The position numbers were made by a program, and so were the translations under genes. Shown here one piece after another: positions 33,572 to 42,172 of a stretch of 64,000 nucleotides of DNA (the first letter of the stretch is position 1; every line of letters starts with the position of its first letter). Below the pieces are notes generated by a model, which did no database searches, had not been told where the DNA came from, and saw only the letters and a program-made list of their open reading frames with translations. The stretch lies in assembly GCA_045588485.1 (NCBI GenBank), contig JAZNEI010000018.1, forward strand, positions 1 through 64,000, written 5' to 3'. This DNA comes from HGM04593 sp045588485 (GTDB lineage: Bacteria > Bacteroidota > Bacteroidia > Bacteroidales > Bacteroidaceae).

Positions 33572-33904
33572 TTATTTTGTAAGACTGTTCAATGGAACGT
33601 AGTAACTAGTAGTGGTTGGAGTATAGATGCCGAATGTTATGGCATTAACTAACAGGTTTAGGAACGACTGATTGGTTTTTACCATATAATTTTTGTGTTC
33701 ACCTACATATTCTTCGGCTTTCATTTTTGCTCCTATGGGTACTAATCCTCCAATGATGTGATGATTCCACTCTTTGTTGATTCTTACCATTGGCTCGGTC
33801 TTGCTAATATCGCCGTGATAAACTTTTGTTGTGTAGCATGATGTCAGGGACAAAAGCATAAGAAGTGCAAATAGTCTTGCAGCCGTTTTTTTGAAATTTT
33901 TCAT
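33572..33904 (-). CDS. Bor-like lipoprotein
   Basis: The 110-residue protein has a lipoprotein signal ending in LTSC (Cys23). The mature part follows the pattern of the phage lambda Bor/Iss family: a His-His pair (KEWNHHIIGGLVP), a Lys/Ala block, and a C-terminal SFLNLLVNAITFGIYTPTTTSYYVP that closely parallels the FxNxLLxxITxGIYTPxxxxVYC end of Bor. Bor and Iss are outer-membrane lipoproteins linked to serum resistance in E. coli. Here no phage genes are nearby, so a housekeeping envelope role is as likely. The gene stands alone with its own terminator. Confidence 0.6.
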   Translation of the reverse strand: MKNFKKTAARLFALLMLLSLTSCYTTKVYHGDISKTEPMVRINKEWNHHIIGGLVPIGAKMKAEEYVGEHKNYMVKTNQSFLNLLVNAITFGIYTPTTTSYYVPLNSLTK

Positions 33905-33968
33905 AGCTTTGTTTTTTATAATGTTTTGTGCAATATTGCCCTTAGCATTGTCTGCGCAAAATTATTAT

Positions 33969-34117
33969 AAAAAAAAGCGCAGACCTTCGCCAACGCCTTC
34001 AAGGTTCACCACAAACCACAATACAATCGGTTAGAGCCTGCACTTGTAGTACACACTCTCAATATGTATTGTTTTACTCTTAACTTTCCGAGGTGGTGAT
34101 TCTGAAGGCTATTGAGT
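33969..34117 (-). ncRNA. Candidate structured RNA, 6S-like
   Basis: On the minus strand the region folds into a long rod. Two 7-bp helices (GCCTTCA/TGAAGGC and TCACCAC/GTGGTGA; arms 34093-34109 and 33995-34012) are separated by a small internal loop. A large unequal central bubble follows, then an 8-bp helix (ACAATACA/TGTATTGT) and an apical hairpin. A GC-containing stretch and a run of eight T residues (33969-33976) end the transcript. This is the general shape of 6S RNA, which binds RNA polymerase. A possible promoter lies at 34119-34151 (minus strand TTTG, 21 bases, TAAATATT). The identification is structural only. Confidence 0.45.
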
Positions 34118-34258
34118 AAATATTTATGTCTTGCAGATGATATTATTCAAATGCACAGCGAATATAGCTGTTTATTTTTGAATATTAAAATTATAACAAT
34201 CTATTTTGAAGAATTTCTTTGTTCTGTTTCTAATTGTCGTAGATTATCTATTATACAG

Positions 34259-34288
34259 CACGAGGCTGCATTGCAATGCAGCCTCGTG
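34259..34288 (-). terminator. Palindromic hairpin after the FadL-family gene
   Basis: A perfect 30-base palindrome (cacgaggctgcattg and its complement) lies 29 bases past the stop codon at 34317. It lacks a good T-run on the minus strand, so it is either a weak terminator or an RNA-stabilising end. Confidence 0.6.
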
Positions 34289-34316
34289 GAGTATTTGTAG
34301 ATTGTTTGCTTATGTA

Positions 34317-35672
34317 TTAGAGACGGAAGTCAACACCGATTGATGCGTTGTGTGTCTTACGCTCGTAACGTGTCATTGTAATTTTGTTATTGTCGGGAGC
34401 ATAGTTAGCGTAGCAGTAACCGAAGTTGATGTCAACCTTCTCGCTGATGCTGTACTTACCACCAACACCTGTCATAAATGAGTCGTTGATGAAGCCGAGG
34501 TCGCTTGTGTAATTGTCGTTGATACCGAAGTTGCTGTACTGGATACCTGCCGATACAAGGAACTTATCTGTTACTTTAAACTCTGCACCGCAAAGGTACT
34601 CAATTGTGTTGCGGCTGAGCTTGCGCATATTGTCACCACCCATCAGAGACTCAATCTTAGCGTCCTTGTCGAAGTAGTAGTTCCAACCTGCCATTACCTG
34701 AAGGCGGGGGATAATCTGCCAAGAACCTGCGAGTGTGAGGATTGCGGGAGCGTCAGCACGAAGTGTGTTGCCATCGGCAAAGCCACCGAGGTAGCCACCA
34801 AGAGCTCCACCTGCTGCACCCTCAATAATTGATGACATTCCGGGAGCGAGTTTGTCGAGTGCTGCGTTTGCCTTGATATCTGCAATATTGGGGTTGTCGT
34901 TGCTGTTCTCGATGCTTGTAACTGCGCGGAACTCATACTTTGCAGCAAAGTTGAAGTTGCCAATCTTATAGTCTACACCTACTATGGGAGCAAAAGCGAT
35001 ACCGCTCTGGTCCATATCAAGGTTAACTGTCATTACATCAAGGTTACCCATACCCACAGCGCTAAGGTCGGCTATCGCCTTGATTGTACCCTGGTAGTTG
35101 TTGCTAACATAGTTACCACGAACACCTGCGTAAGCCGAGAGATTGTCGTTGATTCTGTATGCAGCACCAAGCTGAAGAGCAAAGAGATACTGTGTCGACT
35201 CGAACTGTGAAGCACCTGTGATTTTCATAGGAACGGGAGCCATTGAACCAAGGCTTGCACCAAGACCACCTATGAGGTTGTCGAAGAGGGGAAGACCACC
35301 GTCGAACTCGGCCTTACCACCACCACCGGGCATTCCGAAGAAACCGCTGAATGTCCAGTCACCTGTCTTGTAAGCAGCAAAGAGTGTGGGCATACAGGGA
35401 ACATATACCTTACCATCGTACTTCTGGTTGTTTACAAGGTTGATAGCGTCGCGCTGCTGCCAAATCATCTGCCAGTTAGCCGAGAAAGACCAACCCTCCT
35501 CGAAGAACGCTGTACCTGCGGGGTTGAAATAGATAGCATCGGTTGACAATGATGCATAGCGAGCAGGGTTACGTACAAATGATGCACTCTGGTTTGTGTT
35601 TGTGAGCAAACCACCTGCGAAAGATACTACTGCGAGTGATGCCAATGCAATACTTGTGAATAATCTTTTCAT
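34317..35672 (-). CDS. FadL/OmpP1/TodX-family outer membrane transport protein
   Basis: The 451-residue protein has a signal peptide (1-19, MKRLFTSIALASLAVVSFA). Its mature N-terminus, GGLLTNTNQSASFVRNPARYAS ... AIYFNPAGTAFF, is characteristic of the FadL family, whose N-terminal hatch plugs the barrel. The rest is beta-barrel with alternating strands and ends in a terminal amphipathic strand (NASIGVDFRL). Family members import long-chain fatty acids or other hydrophobic compounds through the outer membrane; the substrate here is unknown. It is monocistronic with a good -7 box. Confidence 0.88.
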   Translation of the reverse strand: MKRLFTSIALASLAVVSFAGGLLTNTNQSASFVRNPARYASLSTDAIYFNPAGTAFFEEGWSFSANWQMIWQQRDAINLVNNQKYDGKVYVPCMPTLFAAYKTGDWTFSGFFGMPGGGGKAEFDGGLPLFDNLIGGLGASLGSMAPVPMKITGASQFESTQYLFALQLGAAYRINDNLSAYAGVRGNYVSNNYQGTIKAIADLSAVGMGNLDVMTVNLDMDQSGIAFAPIVGVDYKIGNFNFAAKYEFRAVTSIENSNDNPNIADIKANAALDKLAPGMSSIIEGAAGGALGGYLGGFADGNTLRADAPAILTLAGSWQIIPRLQVMAGWNYYFDKDAKIESLMGGDNMRKLSRNTIEYLCGAEFKVTDKFLVSAGIQYSNFGINDNYTSDLGFINDSFMTGVGGKYSISEKVDINFGYCYANYAPDNNKITMTRYERKTHNASIGVDFRL

Positions 35673-35744
35673 AATAAAAGTTTTAAGTTATACTTATTAT
35701 TTGTGTTTTTATGCTTGAAAGCAATCTGTTTTATTAAAACTGCA

Positions 35745-35752
35745 CAAAAGTA
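35745..35752 (-). promoter_or_regulatory. Promoter -7 element of the FadL-family gene
   Basis: The minus strand reads TACTTTTG, a perfect TAnnTTTG box about 75 bases before the start codon. Confidence 0.55.
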
Positions 35753-35869
35753 CATGTTTTGTGCAAATTAACAGTGCTCATTTTCTAATTTAACATAAAA
35801 AATGTATAAAATGAAAAGAAATTGTGTAAAATGTACAGGTATTTTGCTCTACTATCTGTTTTTTGCTGT

Positions 35870-37198
35870 TTACTTGTGTTGTCTAATCTCTTTTCTGAAA
35901 CGTATGTAATAGAGTATTGCTGCTGTTGTAAGTCCAACAGGCAGTCCCATTGCAACTCCTACTGCTCCCATCCTCATTGTAAAGCCAAAAAGGTAGCTTA
36001 TGGGCAGTGCAAGGCATACGTATGAGATAAAAGCGTATAATCCTAATGGCTTTGTGACCTCTATGCCTCGCAGTGCATTTGCGTAGTTTGTCTGTATGCC
36101 ATCGCTTATCTGATAGGCGAGCATAGGCACCAGAAGGGTTGTGAACATTGTCTGTATCACGCTGTCATCGGTAAAGAGTGCTGCAAATTCATATCGCAGT
36201 GTAGCTATCAACACAGATAATATAACTGCTGATGCGAGAATGATATGTAAGCTGGCATTGGTGGTCAGATGTACTTTGTCCCACTGTCCACGTCCGCGGA
36301 AGTGGCTCATCCTGATGCATGCGGCTGCTCCAATACCATAATATATAAGGAAGCAGAGCGAACCCGTAATGCACATAATCTGAAAGGCTGCAAGCTCGGT
36401 GGCACCCAACCATCCCATAAGCAGCGAGGCAAGTGAGAAGGAGGCTGTCTCCATTCCCATCTGAAGAGCAAGAGGAGTGCCGACAGTGAAAAGTGTGGCT
36501 ATCTCTCTCTTTTGGGTCTTGTGCTCGTGGAATCCTTTGCCGTATATACTGAACTTTTTTCCGTTCTTTATTAGTATATACATCATTACCACCATTGCAA
36601 TACGCGAGATTAGTGTGGCAATACCGGCACCGGTGAGTCCAAGCTGTGGCATTCCGCATTTGCCATATATCAATAGGTAGTTGAGTATTACATTTAATAT
36701 ATTACCTATTATAATAACCCACATTGCTGTTTTTGTGGATGCCACCGAGTCGGTAAACTGTTTAAAGCAGTTGAATAGCACAATAAAGGGCATTGTAAGC
36801 AGGAACGTGAGAAAATAGGGGCGCATAAGAGGGATAAGCTCGGTGGGTTGTCCTAAATTATGCAGGTTGAAGTAGAGTATGGTGTATATTAGTGTTACAC
36901 CTGCTCCGCATATTATGTTGGCATATATGCTGTCTTTGAATGAGGCTCCCACGTTCTCTCTTTCGTCTCGGCCATAATAGGCTCCTATGATGGGAGTTGC
37001 TCCATAGCTGAATCCAATGAGTGCTACAATTCCTAAATTGAATATGTTGGTGACGAAACCGGCTGACGATAGAGCATCGGCACTATAATGGCCTACCATT
37101 ATGGTGTCTATGAATCCGAGAATTACATTGCCTAACTGTCCGAGTACAATAGGGGTACCGAGGCGTAGTATAGAACTGTAATACGATTTGTACTTCAT
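35870..37198 (-). CDS. MATE family efflux transporter
   Basis: From the ATG at 37198 (MKYKSYYSSILRLG) the protein is 442 residues with about 12 hydrophobic helices. The first, GTPIVLGQLGNVILGFIDTIMVGHYSADALSS, shows the MATE signature. It exports cationic or other compounds by sodium or proton exchange. An in-frame extension to 37279 would run through the terminator hairpin of the preceding rpiB gene and is rejected. The substrate cannot be told from sequence. Confidence 0.9.
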   Translation of the reverse strand: MKYKSYYSSILRLGTPIVLGQLGNVILGFIDTIMVGHYSADALSSAGFVTNIFNLGIVALIGFSYGATPIIGAYYGRDERENVGASFKDSIYANIICGAGVTLIYTILYFNLHNLGQPTELIPLMRPYFLTFLLTMPFIVLFNCFKQFTDSVASTKTAMWVIIIGNILNVILNYLLIYGKCGMPQLGLTGAGIATLISRIAMVVMMYILIKNGKKFSIYGKGFHEHKTQKREIATLFTVGTPLALQMGMETASFSLASLLMGWLGATELAAFQIMCITGSLCFLIYYGIGAAACIRMSHFRGRGQWDKVHLTTNASLHIILASAVILSVLIATLRYEFAALFTDDSVIQTMFTTLLVPMLAYQISDGIQTNYANALRGIEVTKPLGLYAFISYVCLALPISYLFGFTMRMGAVGVAMGLPVGLTTAAILYYIRFRKEIRQHK

Positions 37199-37220
37199 AT
37201 ATAAATTATGTTTCATAAAA

Positions 37221-37250
37221 TTGGTGTGATGAATCGCTCCATCACACCAA
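37221..37250 (-). terminator. Terminator of the tkt-rpiB operon
   Basis: Perfect 11-base arms (ttggtgtgatg / catcacaccaa) with an 8-base loop lie just after rpiB. On the minus strand a T-rich stretch follows. Confidence 0.75.
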
Positions 37251-37272
37251 CAATATTCTAATATATTCTTTA

Positions 37273-37704
37273 TTAACAAGGTATTGCGTCTATTCTTCTT
37301 TGATGTCGGCCTCCTTCAAAGTCGGTTCCAAGGAATGTTTCTACACACTCTTTGGCTGTAGCCTCTTCTATAAAGCGTCCGGGCATTACAAGAATATTAG
37401 CATCGTTGTGCTGACGTGCAAGGGCTGCAATCTCAGGCATCCAACAGAGGGCACCGCGTACTCCTTTGTGGTGGTTTACCGACATATTAATTCCGTTACC
37501 TGTTCCACAGATAGCTATTCCTGCATTGCATTCGCCACTTTCGACGGCTGTTGCAAGAGCATGACCGAATTGTGGATAGTCGCAACTCTCGGTGCTGTTT
37601 GTTCCGTAGTCCTTGAATTCATAACCCATCTGTATGAGCCACTCTTTCACGCGCTCCTTAAGTGGGTAGCCTGCGTGGTCGCTTGCGAGTCCTATTGTTT
37701 TCAT
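37273..37704 (-). CDS. rpiB: Ribose-5-phosphate isomerase B
   Basis: The 143-residue cytoplasmic enzyme interconverts ribose-5-phosphate and ribulose-5-phosphate in the pentose phosphate pathway. The N-terminal GLASDHAGYPLKERV (5-19), the catalytic Cys66 in AICGTGNG and His99 in ARQHNDAN identify RpiB rather than RpiA. It overlaps the transketolase stop by 4 bases, so the two consecutive pathway enzymes are translationally coupled. Confidence 0.95.
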   Translation of the reverse strand: MKTIGLASDHAGYPLKERVKEWLIQMGYEFKDYGTNSTESCDYPQFGHALATAVESGECNAGIAICGTGNGINMSVNHHKGVRGALCWMPEIAALARQHNDANILVMPGRFIEEATAKECVETFLGTDFEGGRHQRRIDAIPC

Positions 37705-39716
37705 GCGAGCATCTCCTTTACTTGGTTATATACATTCTGTGCTGTGAAGCCTAACTTCTCGTCGAGTACTTTATATGGTGCCGAGAATCCGAAAGAATCG
37801 AGACCATATACCTTACCGTTGATACCTACAAGGCCTTCGAGGTTTACGGGAAGACCGGCTGTAAGGCCGAATATCTTTGCTCCTGCAGGAAGTACGCTTT
37901 GCTGATACTCCTTACTCTGGTTGCGGAAAAGTCCCTCTGAGGGTACCGATACGATACGTGTCTTTATGCCGTCGGCCTTAAGAAGCTTTGCTCCGTCTAC
38001 AAGTGTCGATACCTCGGAGCCCGATGCAAGCAGAATTACATCATAATCCTCGTCGCTGCCTGCAATGACGTATGCACCCTTACTTGCCTGACTATAGTCG
38101 GTGCCTTTGGGAAGGTTGGTCACATTCTGACGCGAGAAGATGAGTCCGGTGGGGGTATTATCGTTCTCCATTGCCAAACGCCAAGCTTCGGTAGCCTCGT
38201 TTACGTCGGCAGGACGAAGTACGAGCATCGAGTTCTTGCCGCTGTGGTTCTTTATCTTTTCCATGAGACGTACCTGTGCCTCTTGCTCTACCGGCTCGTG
38301 TGTGGGACCATCCTCTCCAACGCGGAAAGCGTCGTGCGACCAAATGAACTTAACAGGAAGCTCCATAAGGGCTGCCATTCGAATTGCGGGCTTCATGTAG
38401 TCGCTGAATACGAAGAATGTACCGCAGGCTGCAATAACACCGCCGTGGAGTGCCATACCAATGCACAGGCAGGCCATTGTAAGCTCCGATACTCCTGCAT
38501 GAAGGAATGCACCGCTGAAGTCTCCGGGAACGAATGCGTGGGTCTTTTTGAGGAAACCGTCGGTCTTGTCACTGTTGCACAGGTCGGCCGATGCGCATAT
38601 CATATTGCCATAGTTCTCGGCAAGGATACCAAGAATGTGTGCCGATGCGTTACGGGTGGGCGAGTCGGCTTTCTGCTCTATTGCCGACCAATCAATCTGT
38701 GGCTGCTTGCCTGCGAACCACTCGGCAAGTTTAATTGCAAGGTCGGGGTTCTGTGCCGCCCATGCAGCTTTGCGTGTACCACGCTCGGCTACTATGCTGC
38801 GAAGCTCGTCGAGGCGCTTGTTGTACATCTCTTTAACTTCGGGGAAGAAAACAAAGGGATTCTCAACGTCGCCGCCAAGGTTCTTTATTGTGTTGATATA
38901 TGCATCACCTCCAAGGGGGGCACCGTGTGTTCCGCAATCAAACTCATAGCTGCTGCCGTCGGCACGACGTGCTCCCTTACCCATTATGGTGTTACCGATG
39001 ATGAGGGTGGGGCGCTCCTGCTCGGCTTTTGCCTCGGTGAGTGCTGTACGGATTGCGTCGCAGTCGTTACCGTCGATTGTAATTACCTTCCAACCCCAAG
39101 CCTCATATTTCTTGGCTGTGTCCTCGAACATTACTTGGTCGCAACGTGTCGAGAGCTGTATCTGGTTGGCATCATAAAACATTATAAGGTTGTTCAGTTT
39201 CAGATAACCTGCCATGCGGCCTGCTCCTTGTGAAATCTCTTCCTGAACACCGCCGTCCGAGATGAAAGCGTAGATGGTCTGTCCCATAACCTCGCTGCCT
39301 AAACGTGCCTCGAGGAATTTGGCTGCTATGGCTGCACCAACTGCGTAGGTGTGTCCCTGACCAAGAGGACCCGATGTGTTCTCGATACCGCGAGCGAAAT
39401 TAACTTCGGGATGACCGGGGGTGTTACTCTTCCACTGACGAAGCTGCTTGAGGTCGTCCATTGTATACTTGTCTGAAAGGGCAAGTACGGCATAAAGCAT
39501 CGGAGACATGTGTCCGGGGTCGAGGAAGAAACGGTCGCGACCTTCCCAAAGAGGATTCTCGGGATCGTAAACCAAAAATTCGGAGTATAGTACATTAATA
39601 AAGTCTGCACCACCCATTGCACCACCGGGGTGTCCCGACTTTGCTTTCTCTACCATTGCAGCAGTGAGAATACGGATATTGTCTGCTGCTTTGTTCATCA
39701 GTTGCTTGCTGTTCAT
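37701..39716 (-). CDS. tkt: Transketolase
   Basis: The 671-residue thiamine diphosphate enzyme transfers two-carbon units in the non-oxidative pentose phosphate pathway. Motifs are KSGHPGGAMGGADFI near the N-terminus, the cofactor-binding ISDGGVQEEISQG ... FYDANQIQLS, TIDGNDCDA, and the pyrimidine-domain HDAFRVGEDGPTHEPVEQ with the conserved Glu. Length is full. It is followed by rpiB with a 4-base overlap. Confidence 0.96.
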   Translation of the reverse strand: MNSKQLMNKAADNIRILTAAMVEKAKSGHPGGAMGGADFINVLYSEFLVYDPENPLWEGRDRFFLDPGHMSPMLYAVLALSDKYTMDDLKQLRQWKSNTPGHPEVNFARGIENTSGPLGQGHTYAVGAAIAAKFLEARLGSEVMGQTIYAFISDGGVQEEISQGAGRMAGYLKLNNLIMFYDANQIQLSTRCDQVMFEDTAKKYEAWGWKVITIDGNDCDAIRTALTEAKAEQERPTLIIGNTIMGKGARRADGSSYEFDCGTHGAPLGGDAYINTIKNLGGDVENPFVFFPEVKEMYNKRLDELRSIVAERGTRKAAWAAQNPDLAIKLAEWFAGKQPQIDWSAIEQKADSPTRNASAHILGILAENYGNMICASADLCNSDKTDGFLKKTHAFVPGDFSGAFLHAGVSELTMACLCIGMALHGGVIAACGTFFVFSDYMKPAIRMAALMELPVKFIWSHDAFRVGEDGPTHEPVEQEAQVRLMEKIKNHSGKNSMLVLRPADVNEATEAWRLAMENDNTPTGLIFSRQNVTNLPKGTDYSQASKGAYVIAGSDEDYDVILLASGSEVSTLVDGAKLLKADGIKTRIVSVPSEGLFRNQSKEYQQSVLPAGAKIFGLTAGLPVNLEGLVGINGKVYGLDSFGFSAPYKVLDEKLGFTAQNVYNQVKEMLA

Positions 39717-39764
39717 ACTTTCTTTATGAGGTTAGTTGAAAACAGTATTCATTATTTATTATTG

Positions 39765-39772
39765 CAAAAGTA
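39765..39772 (-). promoter_or_regulatory. Promoter -7 element of tkt
   Basis: The minus strand reads TACTTTTG, a perfect TAnnTTTG box about 50 bases before the tkt start. Confidence 0.5.
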
Positions 39773-39889
39773 GTACAATTTGTTGGATTGAGGAAAATAT
39801 TTAGCTACAGTTTTTCTCGCAGAACTGTTTTTAGGGTAAAAATAATTGGTAATAGATGTTAATTTCTATTTTTTGCGTTAATATTATGT

Positions 39890-39897
39890 TATCTTCG
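39890..39897 (+). promoter_or_regulatory. Promoter -7 element of tex
   Basis: TATCTTCG lies about 22 bases before the ATG at 39919, giving a short leader. No -33 TTG is seen at the usual spacing. Confidence 0.5.
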
Positions 39898-39918
39898 CAG
39901 TGAAAAATTTGATTGTTT

Positions 39919-42030
39919 ATGTTGATAAAAATAATTTCGGAGCAGCTTGGTATTGCTGCCGACAGAGTGAAGAATACGGTTGAGTTGTTGAACGATGGTG
40001 CTACTGTTCCATTCATTGCACGTTACCGAAAAGAGGCTACCGGTGCATTGGACGAGGTGGCTATCGGTAATATTAAGGAGTTATATGAGAAACTGCAGGC
40101 TATTGTGCAGCGTAAAGATACTATATTGTCAACCATTGAGGAGCAGGGGAAACTGACTCCGGAATTAAGGAGTCGTATCGAGGGGTGTTTCGATAGTGTG
40201 GAACTCGAGGATATTTATCTTCCTTTCCGCCCTAAACGTCGCACACGTGCTACAATGGCAAAGGAGCGCGGATTGGAGCCATTGGCTAATCTAATTATGC
40301 TGCAACAGGTGTCTGATGTAAAGGATAGGGCACAGGCGTATATAAATAATGATGTTCCTACGGCTGATGATGCTGTCGCCGGTGCTTGTGATATTATCGC
40401 CGAGCGTGTCTCGGAGGATGAAGGGGCACGAAATACTGTACGTCGGCTTTTCCAGCGCAGGGGAACGATTGTTTCTAAGGTGGTAAAGGGTAAGGAGGCT
40501 GACGGTATAAAATATGCCGATTACTACGAGTGGAGCGAGCCTGTGCAGCGTGTCTTGTCGCATCGTCTGTTGGCTATGATGCGTGGTGACGAAGAGGGGT
40601 ATTTACGTCTCTCAATAATCGTAGACAATGATGAGGCTGTTGAGCAGTTGTGTCGTCGTTTCATAAAGCGTGGTTCGGCATCGGCAAATTACATGCAGAT
40701 GGCTGTGGCCGATGGTTTCAAGCGTCTGCTGGCACCGTCGATAGAGAATGAGACTATGGGAAACACTAAAGAGCGTGCCGATGATGAGGCTATTGCTGTT
40801 TTTGCCGAGAATTTGCGTCAGTTGTTGCTCTCTTCGCCGCTGGGACAGAAGAGGGTGCTCTCTATCGACCCGGGCTTTCGTACGGGGTGTAAGGTAGTGG
40901 TGCTCGACTCTCAGGGCAATCTGTTACATCATACTGTAATTTATCCTCATCCGCCACAGAACGACCGCGAGGCGGCTGCCGAGAAGATAAAATCTCTTGT
41001 TAAGGACTACCGTATCGAGGCTTTTGCCATAGGTAACGGTACAGCAGGACGTGAGACCGAGGAATTTGTACGCCGCTTGGCTCTTTCTCCCGAGATTTTC
41101 TCGGTAAACGAAGATGGCGCTTCGGTATATTCTGCATCAGCGGTGGCTCGCGAGGAGTTCCCCGATGAGGATGTTACTGTACGTGGTGCGGTCTCTATTG
41201 GCCGCCGATTGATTGACCCTCTGTCGGAGCTTGTAAAGATAGAACCGCGCTCTATCGGGGTAGGGCAGTATCAGCATAGTGTCGACCAGACGAAACTGAA
41301 AGAAAAGTTGAATGTGGTTGTCGAGAGTTGTGTGAATAAGGTTGGCGTGAATGTGAATACTGCCACCAAACAGATTCTTACTCATATTTCGGGTCTTGGG
41401 CCAGCGCTTGCCGAGAATATTGTCAGGTATCGCGCCGAGAATGGTGATTTTCCTACACGAAAGGCACTTCTCAAGGTGCCTCGTTTGGGTAATAAGGCTT
41501 TTGAACAGGCGGCAGGATTCTTGCGCGTAATTGGTGGAAAGGAACTTCTTGATAGTACGGCTGTACATCCCGAGTCGTATGATATTGTGGCGCGTATGGC
41601 CAAGGATGCAGGGGTGACACTCGAACAATTTATTACCGATGCCGAGGTGCGCAGGGGGGTGCAACTGAAGAATTATATTACAGATAAGGTTGGTATGCCT
41701 ACTCTTACTGATATTATGGAGGCGCTGAATAAACGTGGACTCGACCCGCGTGAGCAGGCAAAGGCTTTCTCTTTCGACCCTAATGTACACGAGATTGAGG
41801 ATTTGCACGAGGGGATGATTCTTCCGGGACTTGTCTCAAATATTACAGCCTTTGGCGCTTTTGTAAATATCGGTGTGCATCAGGATGGTCTTGTGCATAT
41901 TTCGCAGCTTGCCGACAGGTATGTATCGTCTACGAATGATGTGGTGAAGCTTGGACAGCAGGTGATGGTGCGTGTGGTCGAGGTCGATATTAAACGCAAA
42001 AGAATAAGCCTGTCAATGAAAGGGCTATAA
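39919..42030 (+). CDS. tex: Tex-family RNA-binding protein
   Basis: The ATG at 39919 gives 703 residues; a TTG two codons earlier is less likely. The domain order is that of Tex: an N-terminal helical region (VPFIARYRKEATGALDEV), then a YqgF/RNase H-like domain (VLSIDPGFRTGCKVVVLD, about 315-332). Helix-hairpin-helix segments follow (NVNTATKQILTHISGLGPALAENIV), and a C-terminal S1 domain (LVSNITAFGAFVNIGVHQDGLVHIS, about 635-660). Tex binds nucleic acids and influences transcription or RNA processing. It is monocistronic. Confidence 0.94.
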   Translation: MLIKIISEQLGIAADRVKNTVELLNDGATVPFIARYRKEATGALDEVAIGNIKELYEKLQAIVQRKDTILSTIEEQGKLTPELRSRIEGCFDSVELEDIYLPFRPKRRTRATMAKERGLEPLANLIMLQQVSDVKDRAQAYINNDVPTADDAVAGACDIIAERVSEDEGARNTVRRLFQRRGTIVSKVVKGKEADGIKYADYYEWSEPVQRVLSHRLLAMMRGDEEGYLRLSIIVDNDEAVEQLCRRFIKRGSASANYMQMAVADGFKRLLAPSIENETMGNTKERADDEAIAVFAENLRQLLLSSPLGQKRVLSIDPGFRTGCKVVVLDSQGNLLHHTVIYPHPPQNDREAAAEKIKSLVKDYRIEAFAIGNGTAGRETEEFVRRLALSPEIFSVNEDGASVYSASAVAREEFPDEDVTVRGAVSIGRRLIDPLSELVKIEPRSIGVGQYQHSVDQTKLKEKLNVVVESCVNKVGVNVNTATKQILTHISGLGPALAENIVRYRAENGDFPTRKALLKVPRLGNKAFEQAAGFLRVIGGKELLDSTAVHPESYDIVARMAKDAGVTLEQFITDAEVRRGVQLKNYITDKVGMPTLTDIMEALNKRGLDPREQAKAFSFDPNVHEIEDLHEGMILPGLVSNITAFGAFVNIGVHQDGLVHISQLADRYVSSTNDVVKLGQQVMVRVVEVDIKRKRISLSMKGL

Positions 42031-42118
42031 AAATAGGTCGATTTCTATTTCTGTTCTCCATAGATGTGACAATTCTGATGCTATAAGTTGACAATTTTAG
42101 CAGTGGTGGTAAAAAAAG

Positions 42119-42152
42119 AATAATCAGAGTGCTTGACAGCACTCTGATTATT
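42119..42152 (-). terminator. Terminator of the galactose operon
   Basis: Perfect 15-base arms (aataatcagagtgct and complement) with a 4-base loop lie 20 bases past the galK stop. On the minus strand a T-run follows. Confidence 0.85.
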
Positions 42153-42172
42153 CAAGAAGAAATAATATTCGA

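Noticed and set aside
34112..34300. 62-codon open frame beside the 6S-like RNA
   Set aside because: It begins next to the structured RNA, runs into the palindrome at 34259 and shows no family resemblance.
37199..37279. Longer start for the MATE transporter
   Set aside because: The extension passes through the terminator hairpin at 37221-37250 and adds residues unlike the family N-terminus.
38244..39233. 329-codon plus-strand open frame antisense to transketolase
   Set aside because: Transketolase motifs on the minus strand are unambiguous. The antisense frame is Cys/Val-rich nonsense without start context.
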